In this document: in pieces, positions 1-10,557 of the stretch
Layout: each line of letters starts with the position of its first letter
How positions within the stretch are numbered: the first letter of the stretch is position 1
Origin: Trametes villosa
Lineage: Eukaryota > Basidiomycota > Agaricomycetes > Polyporales > Polyporaceae
Direction of reading: 5' to 3'
DNA length: 64,000 bases
Assembly (NCBI GenBank): GCA_002964805.2
Contig: PUDQ02000113.1
Coordinates: 1 to 64,000 of the forward strand
The notes under the pieces: model-generated
Databases searched by the model: none
What the model was told of the DNA's origin: nothing
Seen by the model: the letters and a program-made list of their open reading frames with translations, nothing else
Translations under genes and position numbers: made by a program

Positions 1-953
1 ACGCGGACGACAACGACGTTCGACGCGGGCTGACGGACGACTCCGATAGCGACGAAGACGTGGACTCCGACGGGTGGTACGGCGCTCACGAACCCAGCAG
101 CTCCGAGGATCCCGATGTCGTCGTGCCCGACCAGGACGCCGCCGATCAGTCCGACGCGAGCGAGGAGCCGCAGCCCGAGCCGCAGGCGCCTCCCGCTGAG
201 TCCAGCGAGGACGAGCTCGCGGACGACGCCGACGCTCCTCGCGCGAGCGCCGTCCCAGCCCGGGTACGTTCGCGCTTCTCTCACGTCGAGGTGCGTCCGC
301 TTCGTGAGGTACTCCTGCGCCGAGGCCTGACTTCGCTTCTCCAGGTCTCCCGCGCGCCTTCGCGTGCCTCGTCGGTGCGCTCGGCTGGCCCGTCGCAGGC
401 TCCCGCCCCTCCTTCTTTGCCGCCTTCGCCTGACCTGCCCGAGATCGCTCTCGAGCCGCCTCCGCCCGCTTTCGGTCCGGCGCCCGCCTATGTCCCCGCT
501 CCGCCCTCCGCTCTCGCCTCCGTGGACGCAGAGGGACTCCAGCCCGCTCCCGACGTCTCCCTCCTCACCTCCACGCTCCAGTCCTGCGCCCTCAGCGACG
601 CCGCGATCGACGCGATCGTCGACAACCTCCTCGCGCAGATGGGCCAAGCCGCGCGCGCGCACCTGCGCGCTCAACGCGACGGGAAGCCGTCCGAGCCACT
701 TGATCCCCTCCCGGCTGGATCCTCGTTGGTTCGCGCCGCGCACCGCGACGCCTCGCTGGCCGCGGACGCGCACATCGTTGGCTACGCCTCCGCGATGCAG
801 GCTATGCGCGCCGTGACGATGAAGAGGCTCGAGATGGTGTACAGCCCCGCGTGGACCGACGACCTGGCCGGCCCCCTCCCGCTGCTCGCCGTCGCGGGCC
901 CGTCGTCCGACGCAGGTGAGCCGTCCGGGTCCGGCGCCGCGCGCGCTGAGTAG
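1..953 (+). CDS. Partial acidic/Pro-rich protein, 3' end only, unknown
   Basis: An open frame runs in from the left edge (frame of base 3) and stops at TAG 951-953, so the 5' end lies outside the window. The visible protein starts with an Asp/Glu/Ser-rich stretch, continues with a Pro/Ala/Ser-rich linker, and ends in a helical Ala/Arg-rich region with motifs such as AIDAIVDNLLAQMG and HIVGYASAMQAMRAV. I recognise no catalytic motif. It converges on the Ty3/gypsy pol on the other strand and may belong to a neighbouring mobile element, given the similar acidic Ser/Asp style of the pol C-terminus; this is inference only. Part of the frame may be fortuitous in such GC-rich DNA. Confidence 0.4.
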   Translation, partial: ADDNDVRRGLTDDSDSDEDVDSDGWYGAHEPSSSEDPDVVVPDQDAADQSDASEEPQPEPQAPPAESSEDELADDADAPRASAVPARVRSRFSHVEVRPLREVLLRRGLTSLLQVSRAPSRASSVRSAGPSQAPAPPSLPPSPDLPEIALEPPPPAFGPAPAYVPAPPSALASVDAEGLQPAPDVSLLTSTLQSCALSDAAIDAIVDNLLAQMGQAARAHLRAQRDGKPSEPLDPLPAGSSLVRAAHRDASLAADAHIVGYASAMQAMRAVTMKRLEMVYSPAWTDDLAGPLPLLAVAGPSSDAGEPSGSGAARAE

Positions 954-1426
954 GGGGAGGCTGGAGGCCGCTTTCTTGGTGCGCGCGCGGGCAGGCTGGC
1001 TTGTCTCGGACGCGCCTTCGTGTTGTACGTATCCGCTCTTCGCTCGCACCGCTCGCTTCGCTCCTGTAACCCTCGCGTCAGTATGTATCGCCGCACCCGC
1101 CCGTACTCTTCGTCCATAGTAGCCGGCTCATAAAGGTACATAGAGAAAATCAATGAAAATTGTATAGTTCTTGGCAAACGAATGTGTGAGGTTGGGAATA
1201 ACGTGCCTAGTCGCACGCTGCTCGTACTCGCGCGTACTTCGCGAGCCTGGAGGACGAGGCACGGACTTAGCGAAGCGTACGCGCACATAAAGGACTCGCG
1301 CGCGCGCTTGAAAAGGAAGCGAGACAGAGTCTTAAGTGGAAAAGCCGGGTCGAAGAAAGAGAGACTGGTATTTGGTAAGAGTGGTCCATCGTCGTAAAAG
1401 TATCGTACACATCACACGGAGTCTGA
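954..1426. other. Gene-free stretch between convergent frames
   Basis: No supported coding frame. The 3' LTR of the minus-strand Ty3/gypsy element should lie here, but I could not match it to a 5' copy near 24.9-25.7 kb. Confidence 0.4.
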
Positions 1427-4400
1427 TTACTCGTCGTCCTCGGAGTCGCTACTATCGACGTCGCCGTCTACGTCGCGCGCGCCGTCGAGTAGCTCTGGTT
1501 CCGGGTCGTCGAGGCCATCGTCGTCGCCCTCCGTCAGCTCCGCTAGCCTCTTCTGCGAGATGTCCGCGAAGTTCTCGGGGAGCGGAATAGTGCGTCGCGC
1601 GGCGTAGGGGATCAGGCGGAACGCGCCCACCGCGCGATGTAGCACGGTCCCATCGAGTTCGCACAGGACGTACGCCCCGCCGCGGTTGCGCGAGATCACT
1701 ACCAGAGGGCCCGTGTACCGTGGTCGCATCTTGCGGTTGAGTGACTTCTCGATCTGCGTGTGTCGCATCAACACCAGCGCGCCAGCCTTGAAGTCGTAGT
1801 CTCGGATCGTGGCCGCGTGGTCGCGCTCGAACTTGCGCGCCGCCTCCACTCGTGCGCGATAGACTCTCGAGTTCAGCGTCGCGAGCTGTTCTTGACGCTT
1901 TTGTAGCTCGGTCGCGCGACGTGCGAGCAACTCTTCGGTGGATAACAGCCCGACCGGTGGCGGTAGTAGGTACGTAGCCTCCGCGACGTCCAGGGGGAGG
2001 ACCGGGTGGCAGCCGGTCACCGCGAAGTACGGCGAGCAGCCCATGCGCCGTCGGATCGTGACGCGCTCCGCCCAGAACGCGTAGTGCGCGTACTGCGACC
2101 ACTTGTGCTGGTCTCCGCCCGCCGCCTTGTAGAGAACCTGGCGCGTATCGAAGTGAGAGCGCTCCACGATGCCGTTCGCCTTCGAGTTGTACGGGCTGAT
2201 GCTGATGCGGTTGAGGTTGTAGCGCTCCTCGAGCTTGCGCGCTGCGCTGATGAACGCGGAGCCGTTGTCCGTGATGATCTCGACTATCGCGCCCCAGCGG
2301 CAGAGTAGCTCCTGGAAGAGGAAGTCACTGACGGTCTTCTCGTTTTCCGAGCGCAGCATCCGCCACTCCGGCCACGCTGACACGGAGCAACGCGCGACGA
2401 CGATGATCGTGTATCCGCCTGAGCTAGGCATCTTCATGATGTCGATGTACCATCGTACGCCGAGTCCGCCCGGGCGAGCGACGACTGGAGGGATCAGGAC
2501 CTTGCGGTGCTGGCGCGTCTGACAGATATGGCAGGTCTTGACATACCACGTCGCGTCGTCGCGGAGCGAGGGCCACCAAAAGCGCTCGGCGACGAGATGC
2601 AACGTTGCGTAGCTGCCGCGGTGTCCTATGTCGTTGTGTGCCGCTCGGAGAGTCGCCAGCCGTCTCGCGCGCCAGACTACGAGCTTGTGTGCGCCTTGCG
2701 AGTCCTTCTTCCACAGTCGCTCGCCATCCACGAAGAAGCCTTGCGCGTACTTGATGAAGGTGCGGTACTCCGCGTCCTTGAGTCCCTCGGGTCGCTGGAG
2801 CGTGCGCAACCAGCTCGCGACGCGTTCTAAACGCTCGTCCGCTCGCCGTGTGTGCTCCGCGTAGGGCATCTCTGCCTCGCCCTCCGGTTCTGGGATCGCG
2901 CGCGTGTCGTCTTCTGATGCGAACCTGACCTTCGCTCGTGCTTTGGCCCTCTTCGCCCTCGTACTCGGCCCTCCTGCTTCGCTCGCGTTCTGTGCCTCCG
3001 TGTCCTGCGCCTCCTCCCCCTCGCTGAAATCGTGACCGTCCTCGGTCGCATCGGCGAGAGCGAAGAGGTGTATGGGGTCGCGTTCGCGAGGAGGGCGGCT
3101 GCGCGGTCGCGGAAGTAGCTGGTGCAGGAAGCCGTGGATCTTGTCAATCCAGTCCTCGAACTCCTCGCCGTCTTCTTCGTCGACTTCAGGGTCTCCGGGT
3201 TGTCGCGGTCGTCGCGAGAGACCGTCAGGTCCGTGGGAGGTTCCGGGAACGTGAACGAGATGGAAGTGGAAGGTTAGGATTCCGAGGATCCAGCGGTTTA
3301 TACTCGCGCTGGGGGCGAGGTCCGGATTCTGTAGCATTCCGCGGATGTACCGCGCGTCCACTTCCACTACTAGCCTGCGGATGCCGACTAGGTAGAGCTT
3401 CGTCGCTTGCAGGGCGCGGAAGAGGCCATAGAGCTCCAGTTTTGGTTGGGAGAAGCGCGCCTCCCGTTCGTTGAGCGTGATCGACCCGAAGCGACTGTAG
3501 AACCGCTTGCGCGGGTCCTCTTCATCGCACTGGCAAAGGTGGTAACCAACGGCGATGTAGGACGTGTCGACCGCGAGGATGACGGGCGCGGGGGAGTCGT
3601 AGTTGATCGCGCGGAGGGCCGGGGACTCGAGAAGCGCTTGGCGCAGATCATTCATCGCGGCGAGCTGCGCCGGTCCGAACTCGAAAGGCGCGTCCTTGCG
3701 CGTGAGCTGGACTAGCGCGTTCGCGCGCTTCGCGAAGTTGCGGATGAAGATGCGCACTACGCCCACCGTTCCGAGGAAGGCGCGTACTTCGGACAGGTCC
3801 TTGCACGGCCCCCAGTTCTTGATCGCTGCCACGCGCGACTCGTCCGGTAGACGTCCCTCTGGTGTGCACCGGTGCCCGACGACCATGATCTCGCGCGCGC
3901 AGAGGATCGACTTCGTGCCCGAGAAGGTGCCTCCCGCGTACTTCATGCGCTGCACGATACGGTTCATGTTGCCGAAGTGCTCCCAGACGAAGCGCCGAAT
4001 GCCTGGGTTCGCGGGGATCGTCTCGTACGTGCCGTCCTCGCCGCGATAGTCGGATTCGGGGCCCTTGCCAGGTACGTCGTCGATGTAGGGTACCGTGAAC
4101 TCGGGGATCTCTGGTCGCAAGATGTAGGTGACGTCCTCGTGGAAGATGGGGACGGAATTGGACCATCCCATCGGCAGCGTACAGTGACGCAAGGCTCCGA
4201 AGGGGGTCTGGAAGGTGGTGAGGTCGCGCGAGGTCTCCGCGATCATCCGCTCGTCGTAGCCGACATAGAGGTCGAGGATCGCGCCGCACGCGCGCCCTCC
4301 GAACTGCTCTGCGAGGTAGTCGGGCGTAGGCGGGACCCCCGAGTGCTGGATCGTGACCTTATTGAGCGGCTCGAGACTGTGGACGATGCGCAGAGACTTC

Positions 4401-4939
4401 CCGTCCTTCTTGAGAACGCAGAACCAGCGCGACCGATAGGAGGAATTGGAGGGCTCGTACACGCCGGCCGCGATCTTCTTCTTCAGCATCTCGCAGACCT
4501 GCTTGTAGAGCCCTGGAGGGATGGGGATATTGCGCTCGACCCACGGGGTGTGTGGGAGGACGGGGAACTCCACCGGCGGGAAGTACTCCGGTTTGAAGCA
4601 CCCGCGCTCCGCGTCGCTCCAAGCGAAAGCGTCGTGGTGTAGCGTCATGAAGTGATGGAGAAGGCGCTTCTCCTCTGGCCAGAGGAAGTCGCCGCCGTGG
4701 AGCTTGTCGAACGCCTCCTTCCGCTCCGGCGTGTAACGGCCGGTGGGTACGAACTCCGGCGGGCGCGGGTCGAGCCGGGGCATGTTCGCGAGCGGGTCGC
4801 CGCGAATGTCGCGCTCTATGCGGAACTGGGTTGGCACGGTGCCGAGGACGGCGCGGACCTTTTGCGCGACGGGCTTGTACTTCTTCTTCGACTGGATGAA
4901 GGCCGCCGCCGTGTCGCGAGAGTCTTCGCGCGCGTATAC
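1427..4939 (-). CDS. pol: Ty3/gypsy Pol: reverse transcriptase, RNase H, integrase (3' part of interrupted pol)
   Basis: About 1170 residues without a stop. In order: reverse transcriptase (approx. residues 90-370) with catalytic YIDDV near 288; RNase H (approx. 430-560) beginning AVDTSY; an HHCC integrase zinc finger (approx. 765-800, with CHICQTR); and the integrase core with DIMKMP, TDNGSAF and VERSH, 34 residues between the second Asp and the Glu. The tail is acidic (EGDDDGLDD...DSEDDE). It copies the element's RNA and inserts the cDNA. The first codons abut the KDZ transposon, whose 7-bp target duplication CGTATAC (4933-4939) encodes the V-Y of VVYARED. Protease and gag lie beyond the insertion, so the protein cannot be made as one polyprotein now. 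No internal stop or frameshift suggests the copy was young when hit. Confidence 0.95.
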   Translation of the reverse strand, partial: VYAREDSRDTAAAFIQSKKKYKPVAQKVRAVLGTVPTQFRIERDIRGDPLANMPRLDPRPPEFVPTGRYTPERKEAFDKLHGGDFLWPEEKRLLHHFMTLHHDAFAWSDAERGCFKPEYFPPVEFPVLPHTPWVERNIPIPPGLYKQVCEMLKKKIAAGVYEPSNSSYRSRWFCVLKKDGKSLRIVHSLEPLNKVTIQHSGVPPTPDYLAEQFGGRACGAILDLYVGYDERMIAETSRDLTTFQTPFGALRHCTLPMGWSNSVPIFHEDVTYILRPEIPEFTVPYIDDVPGKGPESDYRGEDGTYETIPANPGIRRFVWEHFGNMNRIVQRMKYAGGTFSGTKSILCAREIMVVGHRCTPEGRLPDESRVAAIKNWGPCKDLSEVRAFLGTVGVVRIFIRNFAKRANALVQLTRKDAPFEFGPAQLAAMNDLRQALLESPALRAINYDSPAPVILAVDTSYIAVGYHLCQCDEEDPRKRFYSRFGSITLNEREARFSQPKLELYGLFRALQATKLYLVGIRRLVVEVDARYIRGMLQNPDLAPSASINRWILGILTFHFHLVHVPGTSHGPDGLSRRPRQPGDPEVDEEDGEEFEDWIDKIHGFLHQLLPRPRSRPPRERDPIHLFALADATEDGHDFSEGEEAQDTEAQNASEAGGPSTRAKRAKARAKVRFASEDDTRAIPEPEGEAEMPYAEHTRRADERLERVASWLRTLQRPEGLKDAEYRTFIKYAQGFFVDGERLWKKDSQGAHKLVVWRARRLATLRAAHNDIGHRGSYATLHLVAERFWWPSLRDDATWYVKTCHICQTRQHRKVLIPPVVARPGGLGVRWYIDIMKMPSSGGYTIIVVARCSVSAWPEWRMLRSENEKTVSDFLFQELLCRWGAIVEIITDNGSAFISAARKLEERYNLNRISISPYNSKANGIVERSHFDTRQVLYKAAGGDQHKWSQYAHYAFWAERVTIRRRMGCSPYFAVTGCHPVLPLDVAEATYLLPPPVGLLSTEELLARRATELQKRQEQLATLNSRVYRARVEAARKFERDHAATIRDYDFKAGALVLMRHTQIEKSLNRKMRPRYTGPLVVISRNRGGAYVLCELDGTVLHRAVGAFRLIPYAARRTIPLPENFADISQKRLAELTEGDDDGLDDPEPELLDGARDVDGDVDSSDSEDDE
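4933..4939. repeat. Left target-site duplication of the KDZ transposon
   Basis: CGTATAC, identical to 18825-18831. Extending to 8 bp gives one mismatch. In the gypsy frame (minus strand) both copies encode V-Y, so one copy belonged to the uninterrupted pol. Confidence 0.8.
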
Positions 4940-5105
4940 CACCAGTAGGTGTAGACTAGATATGACTTAACCCTGCTGTGTCTGTAAACGACGTTACAGT
5001 TTCCCCTGAGATTCCAGGCGCTGACCTTGCTGCACACGACATGTCGCGTTGCGACATGTCTTCACGCAGGAATCTCTGCTACGGGAACTACTGCACAAAC
5101 TATGT
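4940..5105 (+). repeat. Left terminal inverted repeat of the KDZ transposon
   Basis: About 165 bp that align, at roughly three quarters identity by eye, with the reverse complement of 18660-18824. Best conserved are CTAGATATGACTT (4956-4968) and the block with two GACATGTC palindromes. The outermost 8-15 bp match poorly. Confidence 0.85.
5038..5060. promoter_or_regulatory. Paired GACATGTC palindromes, candidate transposase binding site (left)
   Basis: GACATGTC at 5038-5045 and 5053-5060, start-to-start 15 bp. The right end has the same pair with the same 15-bp spacing while surrounding bases have diverged. A binding role for the transposase is inference. Confidence 0.55.
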
Positions 5106-5134
5106 CGCGCCAACCTCACGTGCGCGCGCCCCGT

Positions 5135-5775
5135 CTCCGACGTGCCCGCTCCCCGCTCCCCGCTCCCCGCCGCCGTCCGCTCGCGCCGTCCGCGCCCCTC
5201 CGTCCGCGCCCCTCCGCTCGCGCCGTCCACGCCCCTTCGCTCGCGCCCCTCCGCTCGCGCCGTCCGCGCGCCCCTCCGCTCGCGCCGTCCCCGCCGCCGT
5301 CCGCTCGCGCCGTCCACGCCCCTCCGCTCGCGCCGTCCGCGCGCCCCTCCACTCGCACCGTCCCCGCCGCCGTCCGCTCGCGCCGTACACGCCCCTCCGC
5401 TCGCGCCCCTCCGCTCGCGCCGTCCGCCTGCGCCTCTCGCCATCCGCCCGCGCCCGCTGTCCGCTCGCGCCCCCCGTCGGCGCCGCCCATGCGCACGCCT
5501 CCCGCCGTCCGCGCACCTCACGCCCTCCGTTCGCGCCGCCCACGAACCTGCCGTTCGCCCCGCTCGCCGTTCGCTCCGACCGCATTCGCGCCCTCCGCTC
5601 GTGCTGACTGCGCTCGCGCCCTCCGCTCGTGCCGACCGCGCTCGCGCCCTCCGCTCGCGCCGACCGCGCTCGCGCCCTTCGTTCGCGCTAACCTTGCTCG
5701 CGCTCCCGCCCCCCGACCGCGCCCCTAGGCCCTCTGCTCACCCCGCCCGCACCCTCCGCTTGCGCCGTCCCCGGA
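5135..5775. repeat. Left subterminal GC-rich degenerate tandem array
   Basis: About 640 bp of short units of the CCGCTCGCGCC / GTCCGC type in irregular order, changing toward its right end to longer CGCTCGCGCCCTCCGCTCG-like units. It keeps all six frames open for long runs, producing false Ala/Pro/Arg-rich frames. It lies directly inside the left inverted repeat. Confidence 0.85.
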
Positions 5776-5950
5776 CGTGACGTGAAGCCGCCCCGTCACC
5801 TTGTTGCCCGCGTTGTCGCCTGTGACCAGATATTTGCACGAGATGCCGTCGATTATGTGCCGATGTAGGATAGGAGTAGGAGGATAGATGGAGAGATTGA
5901 TAAGTAGGTTATAGGGTAGGGATGGGAGGTTGTGTCGGAGGAGAAAGCGG
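5776..5950. other. Left-end spacer of the KDZ transposon
   Basis: Short AT-richer, partly purine-rich stretch between the subterminal array and the stop codon of the first cargo gene. It probably holds that gene's 3' UTR. Confidence 0.4.
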
Positions 5951-8761
5951 CTAGCGCCGGCGCTTCCTGGGAATAGGCTCTACCATCGCAGAGCTTCTCT
6001 TACTGTAAAGCGCTGGATGAGAACATACACGAGGTTATCACTTGAACGATGACGTACCTGGGCACCGCCTGCGATGCTTCTGCTGCAGCCGCTCGCACAG
6101 CATCGAGGACGCAGCCGAGAGCGAACGAAATGTCGTCGACAGCGTCCAACCACGCCTGTTGTTGCTCGATCCCGCACGCATGGACTGCACGGCCCCACCA
6201 CGCAAGGCTGTGGAGGAACAGTACAAGCCCCGTCGGCCCGCAGACGTTCAAGACTGCCCAATCGGTGTCGGGGTCGACTCGATGGACGTATGCACCGCTT
6301 GAAGGGTCCACCGGACGTTGGGGAGGCTGGTTGTGGCACCACCAGGTCCACCACTGCGCCTGGAACTGGGAGACGTTCTTGAGGGGGAAGTCGTCGAGAG
6401 GCCGGTGTTGCTTCATCCATGAGGCGACCTCTGATGGCCGTCCATCAGTCGCTTTGATGAATCGGCCCCGAGGGGTGAACCCGCCAAAACGCTCGAGCTC
6501 AACCCACGTGCTAACACAGCACTCCCACTGATCGCCCCACCCGCCATCCCCGAGGAGATAGCGGACGACCAGGCGCATGTCGTCCGGGCAGTCGAGCAGA
6601 TGGGGAGTAGGGCGGAGGCGGCTTGATGAACGAGGGGCGGAGGGTCCCCGCAAGGGCTTGGCGGCAATAGTTTGCTGCACGGTGCTCTCGAATGGCCGCA
6701 GACTCGAGGAGGAAAGTCCGTGCGCGGACGTTGATGTGATATCTGAGTCGGGCGTTGACAGCGCGGGAGTGGAGACTGTCAGCGTAGACGGCGATAGAGC
6801 GGGTGTCGACGGGGTGAGCGCCGAGAACGCAGGTGTTGAGGACGGCGGAGCCAGCACGAACGGCGTTGGCGCTGTCGGTGCAAGCCTTGACCCCAACAAC
6901 GCAGGTGTCGAGGCGGACGCAGGCGTACTAGAGCCCAGGGGCGCCGATGGCGCAGCGGTATGCATTAGCGCTGGAGGTGGCGTGGGCGGCGTGTGGGGCA
7001 CAGAAGTCTGCAGCGCCGTATGCTTGCGGCGCGGCGGCATTGAGGGCGTTGAGGGCTCAAACGGCGCGGAGAGAGCGCGAACACGCGGGGGGCTTCCGTC
7101 AACGCCACGACTCTGGCCAACATCGAGCGCAGCGCGCAACGACGGGAGCGGCCGGGGTGTTGTGGGGCTATCCGGGGCTGGTGGCTGCGTCGGCTGAGCC
7201 TGAGGTGGCCGCGGAGTCGTGATGCTGAACGGGCTGGGGCTGGCAACCGGCTGGGATAGTAGGTCCGTCAGACAGAACGCCGAACGGAGGGGGCTTGGAG
7301 TTGGGGTGGATCCTGGCGTCGAAGGACGGCTGGCAGCCGCACGAGCCGCAGCATGGGCTAGGGGGGATAGGACGGGGCGCGCCGTCGACTTAGCAGCAGC
7401 AGGGGTGGGAATGCTGGCTTGACCGGAGAAGGGCGACGGGGGCGGCGGTGTGCCGGCGGACATAGATGGGCCAGCCTCCTCCGATGAACCCGTGAGCGCT
7501 CCTGGCAACGCCCGAGAGCGACAAACGTCCTCTGCTGCATGTAGACGGTTAGTATGTGCGCACGAAGTTGCTATAAACACAAACAACTCACAGTAGCACG
7601 CGTGTGCAAATCGTATCATAGACTTCGATATTGTAGCATAACCGGCCTGGTCGTAATCAGGCCAGAGCCTTGGAGAGAGCTCCTCCGACCTGCCAGAGTG
7701 AACGCTACGCCTCGTCAGCATGAATGCGGTGCACGACAGTAAACGAACTCACCCATGAAGCTCTATTGCCCCCCCATTCCGTGCCACGGGGCCGGCGAGC
7801 AGTACGGAGACGTTCATACCCAGCCGGCCTGAGAGGTAATCTGCGAAGGGCCCGAGCCATTTACTAACGGCCTCAAGCTCCCTGCGTACCCGTCAGCGTA
7901 TGAAGAAGAAATATAGACTATGACATACCTGTCGAAGTCTTCCGGTGTAGAAGGGCGCGCCGTGGCTGACGTGGAGGCGTGCCGGGCGGCTGCGACCTCC
8001 GCCTGGTACTCCGCCTCCGCCTGCTGCTTCAGCCCCGCCCGAAACTCCTCGCTCTCCTCGGCGAGCAAGCGTTTGGCCGTTGTGTTGAGCACGTTGACGA
8101 ATCGTGGGGGAGGCGCTCCCTGGGCCTTCGCATCTGCGCTGAGTCGCGCGAAGTCGACCTCGACGACCGGCTTAACTCGGGCTTCATAGTAACGGCGTTG
8201 ATAGTATTGATGGAGGGGAACGCGGCGGGGAGCTTTCGACTGCCAGGAGGTGAAGTCGCGGAAAAGCTTTTCGACGGCATCCACCTTGTCGGTGGTCAGC
8301 GTCTTCTGGCCGTGATACCGAAACCATCGCTGTATCTTCTGCACGTAACAGGTCAGTTAGGCAGGATGGCAGTAGGGCAGGACAGCACTTACGTCACGAG
8401 CGGTGTGGTAGAACTTGCTCCGGTGGGCCTTCTCCTCCTCAGACAATCCAGCATCGTCGAGAACCTTGTCCAAGTCGACTTCCGTGGGATCGTCGCCGGC
8501 TTCAGGGATGTCGGTCTCCACCGGGGTATTCCAGCCGTACTTCTTGATGAATAGAAGGGCCACGTTGTCGTAGAACTTGGAGGCCTCGTTGAGGTCTTCA
8601 GCCGTCCTCCAGGCCTCGAGGCGAGTCTCCAGGAAGCGATACTTCGTACCAGTTGCCCAGCGGCGCCCATCACCTTCGGTCGGGTCGGCACTAGGGGCCT
8701 TCTTCTCCTTCTTCTCCTTCCGCGGGCGAGGTTGAACGACGCCGGTACGCTTTCTCCCCAT
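5951..8761 (-). CDS. Large conserved mushroom-family protein of unknown function, KDZ cargo (6 exons)
   Basis: Model: complement of join(5951..6002, 6058..7534, 7592..7689, 7753..7881, 7929..8338, 8393..8761), 844 aa. All introns are 47-63 bp with GT..AG ends and phases agree throughout. N-terminal about 300 residues: basic start (GRKRTG), then a helical region with YRFLETRLEAW, FIKKYGWN, KIQRWFRYH and DFARLSADAK, then VSVLLAGPVARNGG and a PRLWPDYDQAGY block. The middle is a long Ser/Thr/Pro-rich spacer. A C-terminal domain (approx. 650-820) has LVVRYLLGDGGWGDQWECC, WVELERFGGF, GRPSEVASWMK and WWTWWCHNQPP. The last short exon adds a basic PRKRRR end, a likely nuclear signal. I recognise the type from many mushroom genomes as a multicopy family without assigned function. 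It is transcribed divergently from 9191. Confidence 0.82.
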
Positions 8762-9190
8762 TGGGACGCGAAGAGATGGGGAGGGGATGGGGAAGGAGGG
8801 TCATCCGGCAGGTCGAGAACACGACAATTATGGGGGTTTGCGCTTGCCGCGCGAGCGTCTCTGCCCATGAGAATGTGAATGTACAAAAGAGGAAATCATC
8901 GCTACCGCTCACGTCGTCTGCAGTGAGCTCCTCTCCTCTCGGCCAACCACATGTCCTCGCTTGGACGGAGACTCTCACAACGTACGAGCGCCATTTCACC
9001 AGCCAACCGCGTACCATCCGCTTCCAGTTCGCATCTCTTGGGGCCTCCGGAAATGACCGGCGAGAGGTCTATTTAAACCGCTCTGTTGCGCTCGAGCTCT
9101 GCCATCCCTCTTCCCCTCCTTCCTCCTCCATCTCCTGCAGCGGGCAGCTGCCCCTAGCCTACACGCTCCTTACCGCCTCTCTGCTCCATC
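8762..9190. promoter_or_regulatory. Divergent promoter region in the KDZ transposon
   Basis: 429 bp between divergent start codons. TATTTAAA at 9070-9077 lies 121 bp before the plus-strand ATG and is a good TATA candidate; pyrimidine-rich sequence (CTTCCCCTCCTTCCTCC) follows before the ATG. Confidence 0.55.
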
Positions 9191-10557
9191 ATGGCCTCCC
9201 GCTCTGTCGCTGACGCGCACAATGGTGCTGACGATGATGACGGGATGACCTTCGGCTGCATCACTCCGACGTACCGTGCATCGCCCTCGCCTGTTTACTT
9301 AGGCCAATTTTTGGATGAGCAAGCCTTGGCGCACGGTAAGTGACTGCCCAAATCAGCTCTAACCGCCGCCTAACACTTGGACAATAGCGCTCCAAGGTTC
9401 GGTTTGCATCGGGCCCCTTGGCCGCACGGTCGACATCTACGATCGCCGCTTGTACAAGATGTTCGCGGAGGAATTCCCCGACTTGGTCGGGAATTGGTAA
9501 GTCGGCAGCTACGACCGCTGTGTGATAGTGCGACTAACGGTGGCTGTCAGGTTTGAGCACGCATACGCTAACCGGTTCTTCGACACTGCGCCGGAGGTTC
9601 AGCCGACGCCGAGTGCGTCGGCGCGCTTCGCCGTCTTCCGTGCCCTTCCGCCCGGCCCTGGAGTGTACAAGGACTGGTAAGTTTGTGGCAGATTGGACGG
9701 CGAGCTTGCTAACGTCATGGCAGGGAAGAAGTCGCTAAGATTACTGTGGGCGTGCAAGGCAGCCTGTTTCAGTGGTGCGGAAGCCTGCAGGAGGCCGAGG
9801 CCCGCTTGGTGCAGGCCTTGGACATCGGCGAGATCATCGCGACGATCCCGCCGGAGGCAGTGCAGTCTGGGGACACCGCGCTGTGGGCGCGTGCTGTCAT
9901 GCGGTCGCCAATTCCCCGCTTCCACATCCCAGAGGACGACCGCCCGCTGCTGCCAGCGCGGGTGCCGCCTATCAACGAGCACGGGCCGGATGAGATACTC
10001 GACGGCCCCCCGGGTTTGAAGAGGACGTGGCGGCGCTATGCGCCAGGGCGCAAGCCCGTGCTGCCGTGCACGGCGACGGTTGGACTTGGCAGAGGCGCTC
10101 CAGGCTGCGTCGTGCGGGCCACGGGCGTTGTAGCGCCTGATGACGGCTCTGCCCAGGTCTGGACGTACGCGCCGGCGCCCATCCAACGGCCGCCTCACAT
10201 GCCGACTCTGTCGGCGGTCGGGGGGCCGAGCGCGCTGGATGAACGTGTGCTGCATGAACGCGTGTGCCGCCGCGTGCGCACTCCAACGGTGATGCCTCTG
10301 GAGCGCGACGGGCACTACGTCGTGTACCGCGGACGCGTGCCGGGGCTGTACTACGAGGAGTGAGTAGTAATCCCGCTTGTTCGGTATCTGCTAATCAGTG
10401 AGTTAGTGTCGTCCGCCGCTACATGATGTCGGGGTGCAGGTTTGCTCATTATCATCGGTACGACAGCTTCGACGACGCCCTCCGAGCGTTCCGCCTGGCC
10501 CTTCGCGATGGTCATGTAACGGTTGCCGACCCGTCCGAGTGGCAGCCCGCGGCCTGA
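9191..10557 (+). CDS. Protein with two RNase H1-N/viroplasmin-like domains, KDZ cargo (5 exons)
   Basis: Model: join(9191..9335, 9388..9496, 9551..9676, 9724..10359, 10440..10557), 377 aa; all junctions are GT..AG and in phase. Two segments resemble the RNase H1 N-terminal/caulimovirus viroplasmin-like fold. One is residues about 108-160 (RFAVFRALPPGPGVYKDW ... SLQEAEARLVQAL). The other is about 320-367 (HYVVYRGRVPGLYYEEF ... FDDALRAFRLAL). Both have the aromatic-Val, PG-(V/L)Y and EA/DA pattern. In RNase H1 this domain binds RNA-DNA hybrid or dsRNA; no RNase H catalytic domain is present here. The last exon completes the second domain, which supports the fourth intron. The start is the first ATG after a TATA-like box. 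Job in the element unknown; nucleic-acid binding is inference. Confidence 0.82.

Noticed and set aside
1243..1256. GCCTCGTCCTCC-type match (other copy near 24968-24979) considered as LTR evidence
   Set aside because: Only about 12 bp and no continuing alignment, so it does not support paired LTRs.
4978..5780. Long Ala/Pro/Arg-rich open frames on both strands
   Set aside because: All six frames are open because of the GC-rich subterminal array; no codon bias or domain, and part overlaps the inverted repeat.
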